Shown: positions 9,223-18,457 of the stretch, one piece after another
How positions within the stretch are numbered: position 1 is the first letter of the stretch
Layout of the letters: each line of letters starts with the position of its first letter
Assembly (NCBI RefSeq): GCF_002760655.1
Contig: NZ_PDOC01000001.1
Span: 1 to 64,000, forward strand
Length of the DNA: 64,000 nucleotides
Direction of reading: 5' to 3'
Source of the DNA: Massilia eurypsychrophila
GTDB lineage: Bacteria; Pseudomonadota; Gammaproteobacteria; Burkholderiales; Burkholderiaceae_D
Translations under genes and position numbers: made by a program
Notes under the pieces: model-generated
Seen by the model: only the letters and a program-made list of their open reading frames with translations
Told to the model about the DNA's origin: nothing
Databases searched by the model: none

Positions 9223-9266
9223 CATTTAATTTTACGAAGTTTTAGAAGAACAAATCTGGGCCGAGA

Positions 9267-10187
9267 ATGCCGATACCTGCCGACCTCCACTGCCCGCGCG
9301 TTTCCACCAGCGCGACTGGCCCGCAACTGTCGCGCATCGTCGCCGGCATGTGGCGAATGACGGAGTGGGGCATGACGGTGGCGCAGCGGATCGACTTCAT
9401 CGAGCAGTGCATCGCGCTCGGCGTGACCAGCTTCGACCACGCCGACATCTACGGCAGCTACGGCGTCGAGGGCCTGTTCGGCGAAGCGCTGCGAGCCCAG
9501 CCGTCGCTGCGCGACCGCATCGAACTGGTCAGCAAATGCGGCATCAAGCTGGTGGCGCCACAGCGCCCGGCCCATGCGATCCAGCATTACGACACCGGCG
9601 CGGCGCACATCGTCGCCTCGGCCGAAGAGTCCCTGCGCCAGCTGCACACGGACCGCCTCGACCTGCTGCTGATCCACCGCCCCGATCCGCTGATGGACTT
9701 CGACGAAATCGCCGAGGCCTTCGGCGCCCTGCGGGCGGCCGGCAAGGTGCTGCACTTCGGCGTGTCCAATTTCAGCCGCCACCAGTTCGAGGCGCTGAAC
9801 CGCCGCATCGCCTTGTCGACCAACCAGGTCGAGTTTTCGCCAATGCACGTGGCGCCCATGTTCGACCAGACCTTCGACGGCCTGCAGGACGTGGGCGTGG
9901 CGCCGATGGTGTGGTCGCCGCTGGCCGGCGGGCGCCTGTTCAACGGCACCGACGGCCACGCCGAAAACCTGCGCCTGGTGATCAAGCAAATTGCCGACCG
10001 CATCGAGCAGCCGTTCGCCAGCGTCGTGTTCGCGTGGATTATGCAATTGCCAAGCCGGCCGATTCCGCTGACCGGCAGCGGCCGCATCGAGGCGATCCGG
10101 GTCGCCGTGGCCGGCACCGCCTTTGTGCTCAGCCGTACGGATTGGTTTACAATTCTACGTGCGGCCCGGTCCCACGAGGTGGCTTAA
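9267..10187 (+). CDS. Aldo/keto reductase
   Basis: The 306-residue protein is a TIM-barrel NAD(P)H oxidoreductase. The tetrad is visible as Asp and Tyr in DHADIYGSYG, Lys in LVSKCGIKL and His in LLLIHRPDPL. FGVSNFSRHQFE and NQVEFSPMH, with the coenzyme-binding end near GSGRIEAI, match the YdhF-like branch. The physiological carbonyl substrate is unknown. A small CsoR-like gene begins 12 bp after its stop and is probably on the same transcript. Confidence 0.93.
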   Translation: MPIPADLHCPRVSTSATGPQLSRIVAGMWRMTEWGMTVAQRIDFIEQCIALGVTSFDHADIYGSYGVEGLFGEALRAQPSLRDRIELVSKCGIKLVAPQRPAHAIQHYDTGAAHIVASAEESLRQLHTDRLDLLLIHRPDPLMDFDEIAEAFGALRAAGKVLHFGVSNFSRHQFEALNRRIALSTNQVEFSPMHVAPMFDQTFDGLQDVGVAPMVWSPLAGGRLFNGTDGHAENLRLVIKQIADRIEQPFASVVFAWIMQLPSRPIPLTGSGRIEAIRVAVAGTAFVLSRTDWFTILRAARSHEVA

Positions 10188-10199
10188 CTTGGAGCTTGC

Positions 10200-10511
10200 A
10201 TGTCTGACAGCGCGCTGAAGATAGTCGACGGCACGGCGCTGAGCGCGGTGCAAAAGAAGGACCTGCTGAACCGGTTGGCCCGCATCGAAGGCCAGTTGCG
10301 CGGCGTACAGAAATTGATTGCCCAGGCGGCGCAGCCGTCCGACTGCGATGCGGTGGCCCAGCAAATGACGGCCGCGCGCAAGGCGCTGGACCGTTCCTTC
10401 GTCCAGCTGCTGACGAACAGCATCGTCAACCAGAGCGAGAACGCGCAGGACTTGGCACAAGCGCAGGCCAGCGCCAGCAGGCTGGCGGCGATGCTCGACA
10501 AGTTTGCCTGA
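10200..10511 (+). CDS. CsoR/FrmR-family (DUF156) protein lacking the usual ligand set
   Basis: The 103-residue all-helical protein matches the metal- or formaldehyde-sensing repressor family through NRLARIEGQLRGVQKLI and the helix starting at Cys49 (DCDAVAQQMTAARKALD). Family members form tetramers that bind DNA. Cys49 is kept, but the His expected in the next helix is replaced in the segment LLTNSIVNQ, and no second Cys is present. It may sense something other than metal, such as an aldehyde, which would fit the reductase gene just upstream. A GGAG ribosome-binding site precedes the ATG. Confidence 0.82.
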   Translation: MSDSALKIVDGTALSAVQKKDLLNRLARIEGQLRGVQKLIAQAAQPSDCDAVAQQMTAARKALDRSFVQLLTNSIVNQSENAQDLAQAQASASRLAAMLDKFA

Positions 10512-10532
10512 ACAACGCGACGCTTGCAGAAG

Positions 10533-11312
10533 TTAGTCTTCGTACACGACCGGCGCCGGCACCCTGCGCCAGCCTTGCTGCCAAGCGATATTGAGCAGTA
10601 GCGTCACACTCACATACACAACAAAAAAGAACGCGAAGTAGCGCGTCTGCAGCCAGGCCAGCAATGCGAGATTGACGGCCAGCGCCACCCACAGCAAGGT
10701 GCTTTTCGGCTGCTTGGAACTGGGAAAGCGCACCGTCGACACCATCAGCGTGCCGACCGCAACCATCAGCGCCATCAGCAGGTAGGCCTGCAGGTTGGTC
10801 GTCAGCGGCGCCGGCCAGGCGATCACTACCGAGGCGACGCAGGCAGCGCCGGCGGTGATCGGCATGCCGACGAAGTAGCGCGGGTCGGTGCGGCCGACAC
10901 TGACATTGAAGCGCGCCAAGCGCAGCGCGCCGCAGGCGAGGAAAATAAAACAGGCAACGCCACCCATGCGCAGCAGCGTGGGCTGGCCCTGGCCCAGCTG
11001 GACGAAGCCGTAGCAGTACAGCAGCAAGCCGGGCGCGCAGCCGAAATTCATGACGTCGGCGATCGAATCGAGCTGCATGCCGAACTCGGACGAGGTGCCG
11101 GTGGCGCGCGCGACAAAGCCGTCGAGGGCGTCGAAGATGCCGGCCAGCACCAGCAGGATCGCCGCCATCCGGAAGCCGGCCGGGTCGCCGATGTGGGCGT
11201 TATCGACCGACAGCACGATGCTGCCGAAGCCGCAGGCGATCGACAGCAAGGTTACCGAACTGGGCAGTGCGAACTTGGCGCGCGCCATGCGCTGTTGGCG
11301 GGTAGGTTTCAA
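10533..11312 (-). CDS. pssA: CDP-diacylglycerol--serine O-phosphatidyltransferase
   Basis: The 259-residue membrane enzyme makes phosphatidylserine from CDP-diacylglycerol and serine, the first step to phosphatidylethanolamine. The CDP-alcohol phosphotransferase motif is complete: D-x2-DG-x2-AR-x8-G-x3-D-x3-D, in DALDGFVARATG and the following GMQLDSIAD. About eight hydrophobic segments follow the N-terminal basic tail. It is divergent from the CAP-domain lipoprotein gene, and its start (ATG at 11312) is the first in frame. Confidence 0.95.
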   Translation of the reverse strand: MKPTRQQRMARAKFALPSSVTLLSIACGFGSIVLSVDNAHIGDPAGFRMAAILLVLAGIFDALDGFVARATGTSSEFGMQLDSIADVMNFGCAPGLLLYCYGFVQLGQGQPTLLRMGGVACFIFLACGALRLARFNVSVGRTDPRYFVGMPITAGAACVASVVIAWPAPLTTNLQAYLLMALMVAVGTLMVSTVRFPSSKQPKSTLLWVALAVNLALLAWLQTRYFAFFFVVYVSVTLLLNIAWQQGWRRVPAPVVYED

Positions 11313-11440
11313 ATGCTCGCTCGCTGGAAGATGAATTGCCTATTTTACAGCGCAGCCCGGAAATGGCGGCGCGGCCTGCTTTCAAGCAAATCTCACCAAT
11401 TCTCAATTTCACCTAGAATCTGACGATCACAAGGAATAAC

Positions 11441-12454
11441 GTGCTAGCGAAACCCACCATGACTACTCCGAACCGTTCCACCACCCTCCTGGCCGCCCTG
11501 GCAACCGCATGGGCGCTGGCTGCCTGCGGCGGCGGCTCGAGCAGCACGCCGGCGCCAGCCGCGCCGGCACCGGTCGTCGCCTCGCCGGCGCCGATCGTGC
11601 TGCCGCCGACGGCGCCGACGCCGGCGCCGCCGCAAGCGGGCGCCCCCGCGTCGGTCGGCAACGTGGCGATCGACGGGCGCAACTGGATCAACTTCCGGCG
11701 TGGCCAGATCGGCATGCCGGCCATGACGCAGAACACGCTGATCGACCGCGCCGCCCAGGCGCACTCCGATTACCAGCGCCTGAACGACGAGATCACTCAC
11801 GACGAGGTGGCCGGCAAGCTAGGCTTCACGGGCGTAAAGATCCTCGACCGCCTGACCACGGCCGAATACAGGTTCAACCCAGCCAACAGTTACGCGTATG
11901 GCGAGGTGATTTCGGCGACCACCAACAATTCGGGCTTCTACATGGTGGACGAACTGATCACGGCGATTTACCACCGCTTCGTCATCTTCGAGCCGTCGTT
12001 CAAGGAAGTCGGCACCGGTTCCGGCACCACCGCGCGCAACTACACCTACTTCACCGCCAACTTTACCGCCAACAACGGCTACGGCGCCGGCATTGGCAAC
12101 GGCAAGCTGGTCACCTGGCCGTTCGCCGAGCAGACCGGCGTGACGACCAACTTCTTCAGTGACTACGAGCAGCCCGATCCGGTGCCGAGCAAGAACGAAG
12201 TGGGCTATCCGATCAGCGTGCACGCCGACATCACGGCCAAGGTGACGGTGACCAGTTTCACGGTGCGTCCGCGCGGCGGCGCCGTGCTTGCCACGCGCCT
12301 GCTGCAGAGCGACGTCGATGCGCAAACGGCCGCGTCCGCCGCCGCCATCGTGCCGCTCGACCCGCTCAAGGCGGCGACGACATACGACGTCAGCTTTATC
12401 GGCGCCGTCAATGGCAGCGCGGCGACGAAAAACTGGTCATTCACGACCAAGTAA
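11441..12454 (+). CDS. CAP-domain (SCP/PR-1-like) lipoprotein
   Basis: The 337-residue protein has a lipoprotein signal with lipobox LAAC followed by Gly/Ser, then a Pro/Ala-rich linker. A CAP domain follows (about residues 70-235: NWINFRRGQIGMPAM, AAQAHSDYQ, YGEVIS), and then a C-terminal beta-sandwich-like module. CAP proteins are secreted and have varied, mostly unknown roles. GTG at 11441 is taken because AAGGA lies 5 nt upstream; the ATG at 11459 would remove only six residues. Confidence 0.87.
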   Translation: MLAKPTMTTPNRSTTLLAALATAWALAACGGGSSSTPAPAAPAPVVASPAPIVLPPTAPTPAPPQAGAPASVGNVAIDGRNWINFRRGQIGMPAMTQNTLIDRAAQAHSDYQRLNDEITHDEVAGKLGFTGVKILDRLTTAEYRFNPANSYAYGEVISATTNNSGFYMVDELITAIYHRFVIFEPSFKEVGTGSGTTARNYTYFTANFTANNGYGAGIGNGKLVTWPFAEQTGVTTNFFSDYEQPDPVPSKNEVGYPISVHADITAKVTVTSFTVRPRGGAVLATRLLQSDVDAQTAASAAAIVPLDPLKAATTYDVSFIGAVNGSAATKNWSFTTK

Positions 12455-12478
12455 CAGTGATCTGCTATTGTTAGCGTC

Positions 12479-13108
12479 ATGACAATAGCAGACTCGCTCC
12501 CGCCGCAACTCCACCATGACGCCAGCGTGCTCGACGTTGCCGACGGCCTCGCCCGCGTGATGGGCGACCGCGCGCTGTTCGCCCGCATGCTGCGCCGTTT
12601 CGCCGCCGACTACGGCGCCGGCGTGACGCCGATCGCCGGCGCCCTCGCCAGCGGCGACCTGCGCCTGGCGCATCGCCTGGCCCACACCCTGAAAGGCGCC
12701 GCCGGCATGATCAGCGCGCACGCGCTGCACCACCATGCGGGCCTGCTGGAACTGGCGCTGCGCAAGGGCGACCGCGCCGCTGCCGCCGAGCTCGATGCGG
12801 TCGGCGCCGCGCTGGCCGCATTGCTGCCGACGATCGACCGGCTGCTGGGCGGCAAAGCGGTGCAGGCCGTGCCCGCGGCGGCGGCGGCACTGCCGTCGGA
12901 CCACTTGCTGGTGGCGCAACTGGCCGAACTGCTGGCCAACGGCGACGGCGCGGCGGTCGACTTGCTGGAGCAGTCAGGGACGGCACTGGCGGCGGCGCTC
13001 GGCCACGCGCGCTTTTGCGAGGTGGCGCTGGCGGCCAACGAGTTCGACTTCGAGGGCGCGCTGGAGACGCTCAGGCAGGGTAATGGCGCAGGGACGGCGG
13101 GAGGATAG
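12479..13108 (+). CDS. HPt (histidine phosphotransfer) protein
   Basis: The 209-residue protein has an HPt four-helix bundle in its first half with the phospho-acceptor His69 in LAHTLKGAAG. The second half (about residues 125-209) is Ala-rich and may be a degenerate repeat of the same fold without a His. HPt proteins relay phosphate between hybrid sensor kinases and response regulators; no partner gene is nearby, so it probably serves a distant kinase. It begins 24 bp after the CAP lipoprotein gene. Confidence 0.88.
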   Translation: MTIADSLPPQLHHDASVLDVADGLARVMGDRALFARMLRRFAADYGAGVTPIAGALASGDLRLAHRLAHTLKGAAGMISAHALHHHAGLLELALRKGDRAAAAELDAVGAALAALLPTIDRLLGGKAVQAVPAAAAALPSDHLLVAQLAELLANGDGAAVDLLEQSGTALAAALGHARFCEVALAANEFDFEGALETLRQGNGAGTAGG

Positions 13109-13117
13109 GACGGCCGG

Positions 13118-13324
13118 TCAGCCGGTGAATGCGGCTTCTTCGTCGAAACCGTCGGCGCACTCCTTGCCGCAGAAACGGCGCACGCTGTCGAGCGGCTTCT
13201 CGCAGTACCAGCACGATCCCTTCGGCGGCAGGCTCTGGCGCGAGCGGACCGGCAACAGCGGCGGCGCTGCGGGCGCCTCGGCGCTCGCATCCTTTTCCGG
13301 CAAACTCTCTTGTACGGTTCCCAA
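13118..13324 (-). CDS. Small zinc-ribbon-like protein
   Basis: The 68-residue protein ends in a compact CWYC-x10-CGKEC knuckle, a likely zinc site. Its first half is low-complexity Ala/Pro. The start is a TTG with a good AAGGGG ribosome-binding site 6 nt upstream on the minus strand, which supports the unusual start codon. Function unknown; it lies convergent to the HPt gene with only 9 bp between the stops. Confidence 0.65.
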   Translation of the reverse strand: MGTVQESLPEKDASAEAPAAPPLLPVRSRQSLPPKGSCWYCEKPLDSVRRFCGKECADGFDEEAAFTG

Positions 13325-13605
13325 GATTTCCCCTTAGCAAGCAGCAGGCCCTACGTGGTGTACAGCAAGATTACTTCAGTGGAATTTCACCAAGCATGAG
13401 ATTGCTCAAGCAGGCGGTTCAACCGACCTTGACGCGGCAAGAGCTCCGTAAAAATACAAGTTACGCCGATTACACGGCCTCTGCAATGATGCGCTCCACC
13501 TGGTTTCATGCGCTGTCGCAATGCGCCAACAGCGACCAGGCCGGCTGCAAAATCGCTTTACAAACCGTAATGAATCCATCTCGCAAATCATAGCAGGATT
13601 GCGCA
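13325..13605. other. Intergenic region without recognisable gene
   Basis: About 280 bp separate the zinc-ribbon gene from the DUF1439 gene. Frames are open on both strands, but the products have no recognisable motif and lack ribosome-binding sites. It presumably contains the promoter of the zinc-ribbon gene. Confidence 0.5.
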
Positions 13606-14148
13606 TCAGCGCCGCGGCTCCAGCGTCACCACCAGCGCGCGCGGCGTGGTGGTGATCCGGGTCGGCACGAACTGCACGCCGGCGTAGCGCAGGTCTTCCA
13701 GCCGGAACGTGTAGACCGGCACGTCGCGCACCACTTTGCCAACCAGCACGCCGGCCACCCTGGCAAGCTGGCGCTGGCGCGCCTCGTCCATGCCGTCGAT
13801 GACGAAGCGGTCCACGCGCGTCTCGTCCATCAGCACGGCGCCGCGCTGGGCGTCGAGAAACAGCCGGCCCGACAGCGCCAGGCTGCCGGGCCACGCCTGG
13901 CTGGTGAACGGCGGCGCGACATACGCCTCCACGCCGAGCGCGACGCGGTCGCCGCCAGGCAGCGACAGTTGCGGCCGGCTGAGCCGGATGTCGAGCAATT
14001 CGAGCACCCGGTTGTTCAGGGGGAAGCGCCGCTCAATGCCGTCCTGCAGCTTTTGCAGCGGGATTTCGACTTCGCGCGGGCCGATCAGGCTGGCGCACGA
14101 GGCCAGCATCAGGCACAGCGCCGATGCTGCAGCGCCGCCCCCATCCAC
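13606..14148 (-). CDS. DUF1439-like lipoprotein (YceB-like), start uncertain
   Basis: The 180-residue product has a lipobox-like LASC at about residue 18 followed by SLIGPREVEIPLQKLQDGIERRFP, the conserved start of DUF1439 lipoproteins. These are periplasmic or outer-membrane proteins of unknown role. The N-terminus is odd: the GTG start gives an uncharged signal peptide (MDGGGAAAS). The better signal, an ATG at about 14170 with a GAGGA ribosome-binding site, is in another frame. A one-base frameshift near the G-run at 14137-14147 is possible. Confidence 0.75.
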   Translation of the reverse strand: MDGGGAAASALCLMLASCASLIGPREVEIPLQKLQDGIERRFPLNNRVLELLDIRLSRPQLSLPGGDRVALGVEAYVAPPFTSQAWPGSLALSGRLFLDAQRGAVLMDETRVDRFVIDGMDEARQRQLARVAGVLVGKVVRDVPVYTFRLEDLRYAGVQFVPTRITTTPRALVVTLEPRR

Positions 14149-14359
14149 CGTGTTGAAAGTCAGTCATCGTGTCGTCCTCGCTGCGCGCGTTTGTGTCGTG
14201 GAAAAATCGTAGCACATCAGTCCGCTTACGCGACGCCGCGCTCCATTCTGGTCACAAAGTTGTTTGCGTTAGCAGAAAAAATGATCGATTCCCTTGTTGA
14301 CGCCTTGTGAGGTCGGCTCCAGCACCGCGGTGTACGCGGAGCGTAGTAAGGCGGCGCCA

Positions 14360-15739
14360 TCACTTCCCGATACAAAACCGCCCGAAGATCACTCCAAGCA
14401 GGTCGTCCGACGAAAACGCGCCGGTGATGCTCGACAGCTGCGCCTGCGCCAGCCGCAGCTCCTCGGCGAACAGGTCGAGCGACTGGTCGCTCTGCGCCGC
14501 GTGCGCCGCCGCCATGTCCAGATGCTGGCGCGCCGCGCGCAACGCGATCAGGTGCCGTTCGCGCGCCAGATACAGCGATTCGCCGGTCTGCTGCCAGCCG
14601 GCGATGCGCAGCAGCTCGGCGCGCAGCAGGTCGATGCCGTCATGCTCGTGCGCCGACAAGTACACATTGACCGCGTCCGGCGCCTCGTCGACGGCCGGCT
14701 TGTGACCGGACAGGTCGATCTTGTTCCAGATCCGCAGCACCGGCACACCGTCCGGGAAGGCCGCCACGATATGCTCGTCGGCGCCGGTCGGCCCGTAGCT
14801 CGCGTCAAGCAGGTGCAAAATCACGTCGGCCTTGCCGACTTCACCCCAGGTGCGCTCGATGCCGATGCGCTCGACCTGGTCGACCGCGTCGTCGATGGTG
14901 CGGATGCCGGCCGTGTCGATGATATGCAGCGGGATGCCTTCGATCTGGATCGTCTCGCTGACCTTGTCGCGCGTGGTGCCGGCGATCGGCGTGACGATCG
15001 CCACGTCGGCGCCGGCCAGCGCGTTCAGCAGCGACGACTTGCCGACGTTCGGCTGCCCGACCAGCACCACGTTGAGGCCCTCGCGCAGCAGCGCGCCTTG
15101 CGCCGCCTGCCGGAACACCGTGTCGAGCGAATCGACGATGACGGCCAGCTGGCCGCGCGCGTCCGATTTTTCGAGGAAGTCGATTTCTTCTTCCGGGAAG
15201 TCGAGCGTGGCTTCGACCAGCATGCGCAGGTTGATGGTCTGGTCGACCAGCGTGTGGATGGTTTTCGAAAACGCGCCCGACAGCGACTGCGAAGCCGACT
15301 TCGCGGCCGCTTCGGTGGAGGCGTCGATCAGGTCGGCCACCGCTTCGGCCTGGGCCAGGTCGAGCTTGTCGTTGAGGTAGGCGCGACGAGTGAACTCACC
15401 CGGCTCGGCCAGGCGCACGCCGGCCGCGGCGCCGGCTTCGAGCACGCGCGCGAGCAGCATCTGCAGCACCACCGGGCCGCCATGGCCTTGCAGTTCGAGG
15501 ACGTCTTCGCCGGTGTACGAGTGCGGGCCGTTGAAAAGTATCGCCAGCCCCTGGTCGATGACGGCGCCGTCGGCGGCCTTGAAGTCGATGTAGGTGGCGT
15601 GGCGCGGTTTGAGAGCTGTGTGCGGGAACAGCGCGGCGAGCAGCGGAGCGAGATCTTTGCCGGAGGCGCGCACCACGCCGATGCCGCCGCGGCCCGGTGC
15701 GGTGGCGATGGCGGCGATGGGGGAAGAGTCAAGGTTCAT
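14360..15739 (-). CDS. mnmE: tRNA uridine-5-carboxymethylaminomethyl(34) synthesis GTPase MnmE
   Basis: The 459-residue protein has the N-terminal folate-binding domain ([17 protein letters not shown]), a G domain (Walker [10 protein letters not shown], switch [19 protein letters not shown]) and the invariant C-terminal CIGK ending. With MnmG it modifies the wobble uridine of several tRNAs. It follows yidC in the usual rpmH-rnpA-yidD-yidC-mnmE order on the minus strand, but a strong hairpin terminator lies between them, so it probably has its own promoter. Confidence 0.98.
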   Translation of the reverse strand: MNLDSSPIAAIATAPGRGGIGVVRASGKDLAPLLAALFPHTALKPRHATYIDFKAADGAVIDQGLAILFNGPHSYTGEDVLELQGHGGPVVLQMLLARVLEAGAAAGVRLAEPGEFTRRAYLNDKLDLAQAEAVADLIDASTEAAAKSASQSLSGAFSKTIHTLVDQTINLRMLVEATLDFPEEEIDFLEKSDARGQLAVIVDSLDTVFRQAAQGALLREGLNVVLVGQPNVGKSSLLNALAGADVAIVTPIAGTTRDKVSETIQIEGIPLHIIDTAGIRTIDDAVDQVERIGIERTWGEVGKADVILHLLDASYGPTGADEHIVAAFPDGVPVLRIWNKIDLSGHKPAVDEAPDAVNVYLSAHEHDGIDLLRAELLRIAGWQQTGESLYLARERHLIALRAARQHLDMAAAHAAQSDQSLDLFAEELRLAQAQLSSITGAFSSDDLLGVIFGRFCIGK

Positions 15740-15841
15740 GGGTGGGATTGTAATTTAGATTGGCTAGTGGCGACGCCGGGCAAACACCGGGGTCTGAGCC
15801 CAGACGTGCCGACGATCAGTGACGCCCTCGCACAGCGGACG

Positions 15842-15873
15842 AAAAAAAGCCCGTGAACTCACGGGCTTTTTTT
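15842..15873. terminator. Bidirectional-looking rho-independent terminator after yidC
   Basis: A 7-bp GC-rich stem (GCCCGTG/CACGGGC) with a 4-nt loop is flanked by seven A on one side and seven T on the other. It lies 19 bp beyond the yidC stop and should end the rpmH-yidC transcript. Confidence 0.9.
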
Positions 15874-15891
15874 GCTTCGCAGCGGCGGCGC

Positions 15892-17610
15892 TTACTTCTT
15901 CGCCGCGTCCGCGTCAGCGAACTTCTTGGTGATGACCCACTGCTGGCCGATCGACAGGATGTTGTTGACCACCCAGTACAGCACCAGGCCGGACGGGAAG
16001 ATGAAGAACATCACCGAGAATATCAGCGGCATCCACATCATCATCTTCGCCTGCATCGGGTCGGCCGGCGCCGGATTGAGCTTGGTGGTGATGTACATCG
16101 AGATCGCGTACAGCACCGGCAGGATCACCCAAGGGTCATGCTGCGACAAGTCCTGGATCCAACCAATCCACGGCGCGCCGCGGAATTCGACCGACGACTG
16201 CAGCACCCAGTACAGCGCAATAAACACCGGCATCTGCACCAGGATCGGCAGGCAGCCGCCGAGCGGGTTGATCTTCTCGGTCTTGTACAGCTCCATCGTG
16301 GCCTGGTTCATCTTGGCCGGGTCACCCTTGTAGCGCTCGCGGATGGCCTGCATCTTCGGCGTCACCAGCTTGACCTTGGCCATGCTCTTGTAGCCGGCCG
16401 CCGACAGCGGGAAGAACGCCAGCTTGATCAGGATCGTGAAGGCGACGATCGTCCAGCCCCAGTTGCCCAGCACATTGTGGATCTGCGTGATGACCCAGAA
16501 AATCGGCTTGGCGATGATCGTCAGGAAGCCGTAGTCCTTGACCAGGTCGAGGCCTGGCGCCACGCTCTCGAGCAGGCGCTCGTCCTGCGGACCCGAATAC
16601 AGGCGCGCCGAGTTGCTGACCATCGAGCCAGGCGGAATCGTCGGCAGCGCGATCTTGGTGCCGATCGCGTAGCGGTTGGTGTCGACCTTGCTGGTGTAGA
16701 TCTCGCGCGGCGTGTTCGGCTGCGGCACGAAGGCGGACACGAAGAAGTGCTGCGAAATGGCGACCCAGCCGTCGTTCGACTTGGTGGCGTGTTCGGCCTT
16801 GCCCTTCTTTTCGATGGTGGCAAAATCGAGCTTCTGGTACTTCTCTTCCGGCGTGTACAGCGTCGGGCCGGTGAAGCTGGCGTTGAAGAACGAGTCGCCT
16901 TCCGGCGTGTTGCCGTCGTGCTGAAGCTGCAGGTACAAGGTCGGCTTGACCGGCGCGGCGCCGATGTTGGCGACGTCGTGGCGCAGGTCGATGACGTACG
17001 AACCCTTGTGGAAGGTGTAGGTCTTGGTCAGCTTGACGCCGCCGGCTTCGGCTTCGAGCACCAGCTGGACGTCGCCGTTGGCCATCGTGGTGGCCGGCCG
17101 AGCGGTGTACACCGTATTGTGGTTCGGCAGATCGACGCCGTCGATCAGGCCAGTCTGCGCCAGGTAGGCGTGATTGATGCCTTCGTCGAACAGCACTTCG
17201 TTCTTGTTCTTGTCGACGCGCGGCTTGCACACTTCGAACAGGCCGAAGCAGCCGCCGAACCAGCCAGGATTGCCGGCCTGCTTGAACTTGAGCAGCTCGA
17301 GGCGGCGCAGCACGCCGCCGACGGTGTCGATGTCGGCCTTGACGACGTCGGTGGTGACGGTGACGACTTCGCGCTTGGCGGCCACTGCCGCGTTGGGCAC
17401 GGCGCCAGGGACGGCGGCGCCCGCTGGCGTGGCGCTGGTGGCCGGCAGGCCGGTGGCGGCGCTGGTGCCGGAAGGAGCGGTGGCCACTTTGGCCGGCGGC
17501 GTCGGCGCGAACATCGACTGCTTGCCGTTCGAGACCATCCAGTCATTCCAGAGAATCACCAGCGATACGGCGAACACGATCCACAAGATGGTACGTTTAT
17601 TGATATCCAT
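15892..17610 (-). CDS. yidC: Membrane protein insertase YidC
   Basis: The 572-residue insertase has the N-terminal membrane anchor (TILWIVFAVSLVILWND), a large periplasmic beta-sandwich domain and the C-terminal five-helix core (NWGWTIVAFTILIKLAFFPL, GCLPILVQMPVFIALYW, LYWVVNNILS). It inserts proteins into the inner membrane alone or with SecYEG. Length and order are normal for a Gram-negative YidC. It is downstream of yidD by 24 bp in the ribosomal-protein L34 operon. Confidence 0.98.
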   Translation of the reverse strand: MDINKRTILWIVFAVSLVILWNDWMVSNGKQSMFAPTPPAKVATAPSGTSAATGLPATSATPAGAAVPGAVPNAAVAAKREVVTVTTDVVKADIDTVGGVLRRLELLKFKQAGNPGWFGGCFGLFEVCKPRVDKNKNEVLFDEGINHAYLAQTGLIDGVDLPNHNTVYTARPATTMANGDVQLVLEAEAGGVKLTKTYTFHKGSYVIDLRHDVANIGAAPVKPTLYLQLQHDGNTPEGDSFFNASFTGPTLYTPEEKYQKLDFATIEKKGKAEHATKSNDGWVAISQHFFVSAFVPQPNTPREIYTSKVDTNRYAIGTKIALPTIPPGSMVSNSARLYSGPQDERLLESVAPGLDLVKDYGFLTIIAKPIFWVITQIHNVLGNWGWTIVAFTILIKLAFFPLSAAGYKSMAKVKLVTPKMQAIRERYKGDPAKMNQATMELYKTEKINPLGGCLPILVQMPVFIALYWVLQSSVEFRGAPWIGWIQDLSQHDPWVILPVLYAISMYITTKLNPAPADPMQAKMMMWMPLIFSVMFFIFPSGLVLYWVVNNILSIGQQWVITKKFADADAAKK

Positions 17611-17634
17611 TGAGGTATTGGGCAGGAGTTAAAG

Positions 17635-17922
17635 TCAGGAGTGGTTGCAACCGCGGGCGGTTGAAGACGAATTCGTCGGAGATGAATTCTTGTCGCGGGC
17701 GGGCGGCACCACGGGCGGCACCAGGTCGACGCCGCCGTCGTGCCACGGATGGCATTTGCAGACGCGGCGCGTGGACAGCCACGCGCCACGCGCGGCGCCG
17801 TGCGTGCGGATCGCTTCGATCGCATAGTTCGAGCACGTTGGGTAAAAGCGGCAGCTCTGCCCCAGCATCGGGGACAGCAGCAGCTGATACGCGCGCAACA
17901 ACCAGACGAGCAGCTTGTTCAT
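17635..17922 (-). CDS. yidD: Membrane protein insertion efficiency factor YidD
   Basis: The 95-residue protein carries the family hallmarks [20 protein letters not shown] and [14 protein letters not shown] with the conserved cysteines. It is a small membrane-associated helper of YidC. Its ATG overlaps the end of rnpA by 4 bp, so translation is coupled. The C-terminal tail after DLVPPV is longer and more polar than in E. coli. Confidence 0.97.
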   Translation of the reverse strand: MNKLLVWLLRAYQLLLSPMLGQSCRFYPTCSNYAIEAIRTHGAARGAWLSTRRVCKCHPWHDGGVDLVPPVVPPARDKNSSPTNSSSTARGCNHS

Positions 17923-18314
17923 GGCGAAACCACCTTCGGCGCGCGCGGCGCCTGCGAGGCGAACAGGCGCGCAATTTCCACGCGCAGTTCCGCCTTCAGC
18001 GCCGCCGTGGTGGCCGGGCCGGTCTTGGCGTTGACGGGACGCGCCAGGCGCACGATGCAGTCCAGCGCCGGCAGCTGCGCGACGCGAAACAGCTCGCGCG
18101 TGACGCGCTTGATCGTGTTGCGCGTGACCGCGCGCGGCGCGAAGCGCTTCGCCACCACGACGCCGAGCCGCGCATGCGGCAATTCGTTGGAGCGGGTGTA
18201 GAGCACGAAATGCGCCGTTTTTTGCGCTGGTCGCAAACGAAAAACGGATGAAAATTCATCCGTTTTAACGATACGCCGAACGCGCGCGAAGTCGTGTGAA
18301 CCTTCGCTAGTCAT
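17919..18314 (-). CDS. rnpA: Ribonuclease P protein component
   Basis: The 131-residue basic protein contains the RNase P motif [21 protein letters not shown], the RNR-like RNA-binding region with NTIKRVTRE after it. It assists the P RNA in maturing tRNA 5' ends. It lies between rpmH (8 bp upstream) and yidD (overlapping), the standard order. Confidence 0.96.
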   Translation of the reverse strand: MTSEGSHDFARVRRIVKTDEFSSVFRLRPAQKTAHFVLYTRSNELPHARLGVVVAKRFAPRAVTRNTIKRVTRELFRVAQLPALDCIVRLARPVNAKTGPATTAALKAELRVEIARLFASQAPRAPKVVSP

Positions 18315-18322
18315 TCGTAGCC

Positions 18323-18457
18323 TTATACTGCCAGGCGTTTGCGGCCCTTGGCGCGGCGAGCGTTCAGGACATCGCGGCCGCCACGGGTAGCCATACGAGC
18401 GCGGAAGCCGTGCGTGCGCTTGCGACGAACGACGGAAGGTTGGTAAGTACGTTTCAT
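18323..18457 (-). CDS. rpmH: 50S ribosomal protein L34
   Basis: Translation of the minus strand gives a 44-residue, very basic protein starting [19 protein letters not shown] and ending GRKRLAV, the universal L34 sequence. It is the first gene of the rnpA-yidD-yidC operon and is transcribed away from the origin. Confidence 0.99.
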   Translation of the reverse strand: MKRTYQPSVVRRKRTHGFRARMATRGGRDVLNARRAKGRKRLAV

